Assembly (NCBI GenBank): GCA_016285335.1
Contig: JAEEQO010000100.1
Location: 1 to 10,156 of the forward strand
DNA: 10,156 bases
Direction of reading: 5' to 3'
From: Victivallales bacterium
GTDB lineage: Bacteria; Verrucomicrobiota; Lentisphaeria; Victivallales; UBA1829
Part shown: piece after piece, positions 6,995-10,156 of the stretch
How positions within the stretch are numbered: position 1 is the stretch's first letter
Layout of the letters: the number at the start of each line of letters is the position of its first letter
Position numbers and translations under genes: made by a program
Notes under the pieces: generated by a model
Seen by the model: the letters and a program-made list of their open reading frames with translations, nothing else
What the model was told of the DNA's origin: nothing
The model's database searches: none

Positions 6995-7013
6995 TGCTAT
7001 ATTTATTATAGCA
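6995..7013. promoter_or_regulatory. Symmetric extended -10 palindrome, possible bidirectional promoter for ffh-lpxB and the pseudouridine synthase
   Basis: TGCTATA (6995-7001) and TATAGCA (7007-7013) form a perfect inverted repeat around TTTAT. Read leftwards it is TGC-TATAAT (7013-7005), a perfect extended -10 for ffh, with a start predicted near 6998. Read rightwards it is TGC-TATATT (6995-7003), with a possible -35 ATGAAA at 6976-6981 and a start near 7010. The leftward -35 is weak. The same palindrome could instead be a repressor operator. Confidence 0.6.
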
Positions 7014-7070
7014 TAAGAACCGAAAAAATCTATCCCGAACCCGAAAAAACCCCTTTTTTTGTCCATCCCC

Positions 7071-8042
7071 ATGCAGGAACGCACCATCCGGACCACCGCC
7101 GGCCCCGAACTCGAAGGCGTCCGCCTCGACCATTTCCTTTCCGCCCGGTTCACCTACCAGTCCCGGACCGGCTGGCAGGCTATCGTCCGCGAGGGACGCA
7201 TCGCGGTCAACGGCATCCGCGTGCGGGCGTCCCGACGCCTCCACGCGGGCGACGTGATCACGTTCGACGTGCAGGGGATCGCGGAGCCGGACGTGGACCC
7301 GGCGTATTCGGTCGTGCTGGAACGGCCGGACTTCCTGGTCGTCTCGAAATCCGGCTGCCTGCCGGTCCATCCCTCCGGCTGCTATTTCCGAAACACGCTG
7401 CTGATGCTGATGCGGGAGCGGTACGGCGAGCTCTTCGTGGTGAACCGGCTCGACCGGGAGACATCGGGGCTGGTCGTGCTTGCGCGGAATCCCGAGACGG
7501 CGGGCGTCCTGAGCGGGCTTTTCGCCTCGCGGCAGGTGGAAAAAACGTACCTTGCGGCGGTCTTCGGCACGTTTCCCGCCGGGACTGTCATCAAAAACGG
7601 CTGGCTTTCCTCCGACCCGGATTCCCCGGTGCGGAAGAAACGGCGTTTCACGGAGACCGACCCCGGCACGGACGACGCCGAACCGTGCGCCACGGAGTTC
7701 AACTGTCTGTTGACCCTCGGCGGTTTCAGCCTCGTCGAGTGCCGTCCGCACACGGGGCGGCTGCACCAGATACGCGCCACGCTGTGTTCCTGCGGATTCC
7801 CCCTGCCCGGCGACAAGCTCTACGGCCCGGACGACACGATCTTCCTGCGCTTCACGGAGGACGCCATGACGGACGCCGACCGCGCCGCGCTGGTCCTGCC
7901 GACGCAGGCGCTTCACGCGTGGCGGCTCCGGTTCGCCATGCCCGGCACGGGGGAGGAGATCCGCTGCGAAAGCGCGCCGCCGGAAATGATAATGAACCTC
8001 TTCGGCCCGGATGCGGCCGGCATTTTGGAAGGACATGCCTGA
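7071..8042 (+). CDS. RluA/RluD-family RNA pseudouridine synthase
   Basis: This enzyme isomerises specific uridines in rRNA or tRNA to pseudouridine. From the ATG at 7071 it is 323 residues long. An N-terminal S4 RNA-binding domain (~13-62, including GRIAVNGIRVRASRRLHAGD) precedes the RluA catalytic domain. The catalytic Asp is Asp128 in NRLDRETSGLVVLAR. Other conserved parts are the VSKSGCLPVHPSG segment (91-103), RLHQIRA (230-236) and PGDKLYG (246-252). A TTG at 7059 would add four residues; neither start has a visible ribosome site, so the start is uncertain. The family call is firm, but whether it modifies 23S rRNA (RluD/RluC-like) or tRNA cannot be told from sequence. It is divergent from ffh. 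No clear terminator follows it. Confidence 0.92.
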   Translation: MQERTIRTTAGPELEGVRLDHFLSARFTYQSRTGWQAIVREGRIAVNGIRVRASRRLHAGDVITFDVQGIAEPDVDPAYSVVLERPDFLVVSKSGCLPVHPSGCYFRNTLLMLMRERYGELFVVNRLDRETSGLVVLARNPETAGVLSGLFASRQVEKTYLAAVFGTFPAGTVIKNGWLSSDPDSPVRKKRRFTETDPGTDDAEPCATEFNCLLTLGGFSLVECRPHTGRLHQIRATLCSCGFPLPGDKLYGPDDTIFLRFTEDAMTDADRAALVLPTQALHAWRLRFAMPGTGEEIRCESAPPEMIMNLFGPDAAGILEGHA

Positions 8043-8094
8043 GCGAGCCGCATCCGTCCGGAATTCTCATCTGCCCGAAATAACAGAAGTTTTC

Positions 8095-8122
8095 TTGACA
8101 AAATCTCTTTTTGCAGTATATT
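8095..8122 (+). promoter_or_regulatory. Promoter of the lipoprotein-HPr-trkA operon
   Basis: A consensus -35 TTGACA (8095-8100) is followed after 16 bp by TATATT (8117-8122), or after 18 bp by TATTGT (8119-8124). The surrounding DNA is clearly more AT-rich than the genes. The predicted start near 8129 leaves a leader of about 58 bases before the lipoprotein ATG. Confidence 0.78.
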
Positions 8123-8173
8123 GTATGGGAATACTTTTTTTAGAACCGCCCCGCCGTTTTTCACAAGCCCCGA

Positions 8174-8178
8174 AAGGA
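8174..8178 (+). promoter_or_regulatory. Ribosome binding site that fixes the lipoprotein start
   Basis: AAGGA lies 8 bases before ATG 8187. The longer in-frame ATG at 8121 falls inside the promoter -10 region and would put 22 residues before the signal peptide, so 8187 is the real start. Confidence 0.8.
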
Positions 8179-8186
8179 CAAGCAAC

Positions 8187-8555
8187 ATGATCCGACACAT
8201 GATCCTGGCCGCCCTGTGCGCCGCCCTGGCCGCGCTGACCGCGTCCTGCGGCTATTTTCAGGCGAAAAGCCAGCGCGACAAACTGGCGGACATCCGCGTC
8301 GGCATGACGAAGGACCAGGTGGTCGAGATCGCCGGGGAGCCGCTCAGCAAGGAGCTTTACAACACGGACAACTACTGGTTCTACTACACCAGCCCGAAAT
8401 GGTACGACGGACTGGTCACGCAGGACGAATGCACCCCGTTCCACTTCAGCGAGGAAGGCGTGCTTCTCGGCTGGGGCAACAAATATTTCCGCGAACAGGG
8501 CATCATGTCCGTCTGGACGCAGGAAGCCATCAACAGCGCAGTTTGGTTCTATTAA
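8187..8555 (+). CDS. Small BamE/SmpA-like outer-membrane-type lipoprotein
   Basis: 122 residues. The N-terminus is a lipoprotein signal peptide: basic MIRH, a hydrophobic Ala/Leu core, then LTAS before Cys21. The -3 position is Thr rather than the usual Leu, with Leu at -4, so this is a slightly irregular lipobox. The mature part carries DIRVGMTKDQVVEIAGEP (35-52), the signature start of the BamE/SmpA/OmlA-like fold (I-x-V-G-M-T-x-x-x-V...G-x-P), followed by a Trp/Tyr-rich beta region (NYWFYYTSPKWYDG). BamE itself is an accessory part of the beta-barrel assembly complex, but this fold also occurs in unrelated small lipoproteins, so a Bam role is only a possibility. It is first in an operon with HPr (19 bp gap) and trkA. 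A cysteine in the mature part (codon within TQDECTPF) is unexplained. Confidence 0.82.
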   Translation: MIRHMILAALCAALAALTASCGYFQAKSQRDKLADIRVGMTKDQVVEIAGEPLSKELYNTDNYWFYYTSPKWYDGLVTQDECTPFHFSEEGVLLGWGNKYFREQGIMSVWTQEAINSAVWFY

Positions 8556-8574
8556 TCTACCGGAAGCAAAACGC

Positions 8575-8847
8575 ATGTATCAGCAAACCGTCGTCATCCG
8601 CAACAAAGCCGGCATCCACTGCCGTCCGTCGAGCGTCATCATGTTCACCGCCGAGCCGTATTCGGCCACGCATGAAATCCTGATCACCGGGCCCCGCGGC
8701 GCTTCGAAGCTCACCAGCATCCTCGACCTGCTCACCATGGGCCTCCAGAAGGGCGAGGAAGTGACCATCTCCGTGACCGGGGAAAAAGAGGAAGAGCTCT
8801 GCAAAAAGCTCGCGGAACTTTTCGAAACCGAATTCGACTTCACATGA
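8575..8847 (+). CDS. ptsH: HPr-family phosphocarrier protein
   Basis: HPr accepts a phosphate from Enzyme I on a histidine and passes it to EIIA domains. The 90-residue product matches the family length. It has the active-site segment NKAGIHCRPSS with His15 and Arg17, the usual positions. Cys16 replaces the common Ala. The regulatory segment KLTSILDLLTMG puts Ser48 where Ser46 of Firmicute HPr is phosphorylated by HPr kinase, and the C-terminal GEKEEELCKKLAELF helix is typical. GGAAG (8562-8566) precedes the ATG by 8 bases. The stop overlaps the trkA start (ATGA). No Enzyme I or EII gene is in view. It could be an NPr (PtsO-type) carrier of a regulatory PTS rather than a sugar PTS; its neighbour trkA favours a regulatory role. 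Confidence 0.9.
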   Translation: MYQQTVVIRNKAGIHCRPSSVIMFTAEPYSATHEILITGPRGASKLTSILDLLTMGLQKGEEVTISVTGEKEEELCKKLAELFETEFDFT

Positions 8848-10156
8848 AAATCATCGTAATCGGCGCGGGCGAGCTGGGCCGCTGTCTGGCGTCAGCCCTC
8901 AGCGAAGAAGACCACGACGTCATCATCGTGGACAGCGACGCGGACGAAATCGCCCGCGTGACCGACAAGTTCGACGCCATGACCATCGAGGGAAGCTGTT
9001 CCAGCGTCGAGATACTGAAGCAGGCCGGAGCGGAAAATGCGGATGCGCTGGTCGCCGTCAGCGGCGACGAGGCGGCCAACATCCTCGCCTGCCAGATCGC
9101 GAACAAGCTCGGCGTGAAGCATACCGTCTGCCGCCTTTACAGCAACGACTGTTTCTCCGAGGAGGACAGCATCAGCCCGGCGACGTTCGGGCTCTGGCGC
9201 ACGTTCTCCTCGCCCGAGGAATCCGCAGAAAAGATCCTGGCCGTGCTCGCGAACCCGATCACGCTTGAGACCATCACGTTCACACATCCCGACGCCGCCA
9301 TGGTCGTGATCGAGATCACGCGTTCCAGCGTGCTTCAGGGCGTCCGCATCCGCGACATCCCCGGTCCGGAGCTGCTCCGCAAGATCCGCTTCGCCGCGCT
9401 CGTCCGCGACCGCCAGCTGCTCATCCCGCACGGCGATACCCTGCTGATCCCCGGCGACCGCCTGTACGTGGCCGGACGCAAGGAGGACATCGGCGCGTTC
9501 GTGGACTGGGCGACGCCGGAAAACGCGGGGAAACCGTCCCGCATCATCGTTTCCGGCGACGACGACACCGGCGTGATCGTGGCACGCAGGGCGCTCGAAT
9601 TCGGGTTCGGCGTCCGCATGATCGTGCGGGACGAAAAGACCGGCGAGCGCATTCAGGACGAGATCCCGCCCGGGATCATGGTGCTGCATGGCGACCCGAC
9701 CGACGAATCCCTGCTGGAAGACGCCGGGATCGCGGCCTCCGACGTTTTCGTGAGCGTCGGGCAGGACGACGAGGAGAACATCCTGTCGTGCATCATCGCC
9801 AAGCGCCTCGGCGCGAAAAAGGTCATCAGCCTCACGCACCGCCCGGAATACATCAGCATCGCGCGGGAATTGGGCCCCATCGACTGCGCGTTCAGCGCCA
9901 CGCTGGTCGCCGCGAACTCCGTCCTCCGTCTCCTCGAAGGCGGCAGCAAGTGCGTCGACGTCCAGCTCCAGAGCCTCAAAGCCGCCATCTCCGAGTTCCG
10001 CATCCTCGGCAGCTCCCCGCTGTGCGGGAAAACCCTTTCCGCCGCCAAGCTCCCCGCCAGCCTCGTCCTCGCGCTCGTCATCCGCGGCAGCGAGATCTTC
10101 GCGCCCGCCGGGGACACCGTCCTGATCGAAGGCGACATCGTGGTCGCGGTCGTCAC
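8844..10156 (+). CDS. trkA: Trk potassium uptake regulator TrkA (3' partial)
   Basis: TrkA is the cytoplasmic nucleotide-binding subunit that gates the TrkH/TrkG K+ channel. The gene starts at ATG 8844, overlapping the HPr stop (ATGA), and stays open to the window end; 437 codons are visible, about 20 short of the usual ~458. It shows the tandem RCK arrangement. RCK-N1 has GAGELG (7-12) and the acidic strand end VDSD (Asp30), so it should bind NAD(H). RCK-C1 includes VLQGVRIRDIP and ends at GDRLYVAG. RCK-N2 starts near residue 232 and RCK-C2 reaches the window edge in EGDIVVAVV. In RCK-N2 the Rossmann motif is degenerate: SGDDDTG (237-243) keeps the outer glycines but has Asp at the middle one, and Arg follows the second strand where E. 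coli has Glu. A TrkH gene may follow outside the window. Confidence 0.94.
   Translation, partial: MKIIVIGAGELGRCLASALSEEDHDVIIVDSDADEIARVTDKFDAMTIEGSCSSVEILKQAGAENADALVAVSGDEAANILACQIANKLGVKHTVCRLYSNDCFSEEDSISPATFGLWRTFSSPEESAEKILAVLANPITLETITFTHPDAAMVVIEITRSSVLQGVRIRDIPGPELLRKIRFAALVRDRQLLIPHGDTLLIPGDRLYVAGRKEDIGAFVDWATPENAGKPSRIIVSGDDDTGVIVARRALEFGFGVRMIVRDEKTGERIQDEIPPGIMVLHGDPTDESLLEDAGIAASDVFVSVGQDDEENILSCIIAKRLGAKKVISLTHRPEYISIARELGPIDCAFSATLVAANSVLRLLEGGSKCVDVQLQSLKAAISEFRILGSSPLCGKTLSAAKLPASLVLALVIRGSEIFAPAGDTVLIEGDIVVAVV

Noticed and set aside
5473..7011. 512-codon + strand open frame rich in Ala/His/Glu repeats, and a further Pro/Met-rich frame at 5540-6487
   Set aside because: Both are antisense to ffh, whose motifs are complete; their repeats are just the complement of the Gly/Met tail.
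7044..7060. A6-C4-T7 tract before the pseudouridine synthase as an intrinsic terminator
   Set aside because: The stem would be A-T only with a four-base loop, so it lacks the GC-rich hairpin needed; it lies upstream of a gene rather than after one.
7059..7070. TTG start at 7059 for the pseudouridine synthase
   Set aside because: Adds only four residues, lies in a T-tract and has no ribosome site; ATG 7071 is the simpler choice, though it too lacks a clear site.
8892..9839. 315-codon - strand frame opposite trkA, and a further one at 9653-10156
   Set aside because: The + strand encodes an intact tandem-RCK TrkA; the antisense frames have Asp/His/Val-rich composition typical of GC-rich shadows.

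Overview
The window is high-GC DNA, densely packed with genes, from a Gram-negative (LPS-making) bacterium. Two features point to the PVC group (Planctomycetota/Verrucomicrobiota/Lentisphaerota). One is an ECF-type sigma factor translationally coupled to a membrane Ser/Thr kinase of the planctomycete/lentisphaeral type (short helical N-terminal leader, kinase, one TM helix, TPR-like region). The other is its co-occurrence with lipid A synthesis (LpxB). A Lentisphaerota or Verrucomicrobiota genome fits best; this is inference, and no rank below superphylum is secure.

Left part (1-4367, + strand). The window opens inside a low-complexity Gln/Arg/Gly protein with four in-frame 84-bp repeats, a Lys/Asp-rich stretch and a 21-residue poly-Asp end. 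A strong intrinsic terminator closes it. A near-consensus housekeeping promoter then drives a two-gene operon, ECF sigma factor -> membrane Ser/Thr kinase, joined by a GTGA overlap. The kinase ends in a ~150-residue Gln/Arg/Gly-rich tail that resembles the protein before the terminator.

Middle (4311-7070, - strand, then a divergent promoter region). ffh (SRP GTPase) and lpxB (lipid A disaccharide synthase) form a minus-strand operon. The 3' end of lpxB overlaps the kinase 3' end by 57 bp, tail to tail. Upstream of ffh, a nearly symmetric extended -10 palindrome could fire both leftwards (ffh-lpxB) and rightwards (an RluA-family pseudouridine synthase).

Right part (7071-10156, + strand). After the pseudouridine synthase comes a promoter with a consensus -35. 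It leads a tight operon: a small BamE/SmpA-like lipoprotein, an HPr-family phosphocarrier, and trkA (K+ uptake regulator, truncated by the window end). HPr and trkA overlap by ATGA, which suggests coupling of phosphotransfer signalling to potassium transport.

The most interesting items are the sigma/kinase module with its Q/R/G-rich tail and look-alike neighbour, the HPr-TrkA coupling, and the symmetric bidirectional promoter. I see no tRNA, rRNA, CRISPR array, insertion sequence or phage gene.
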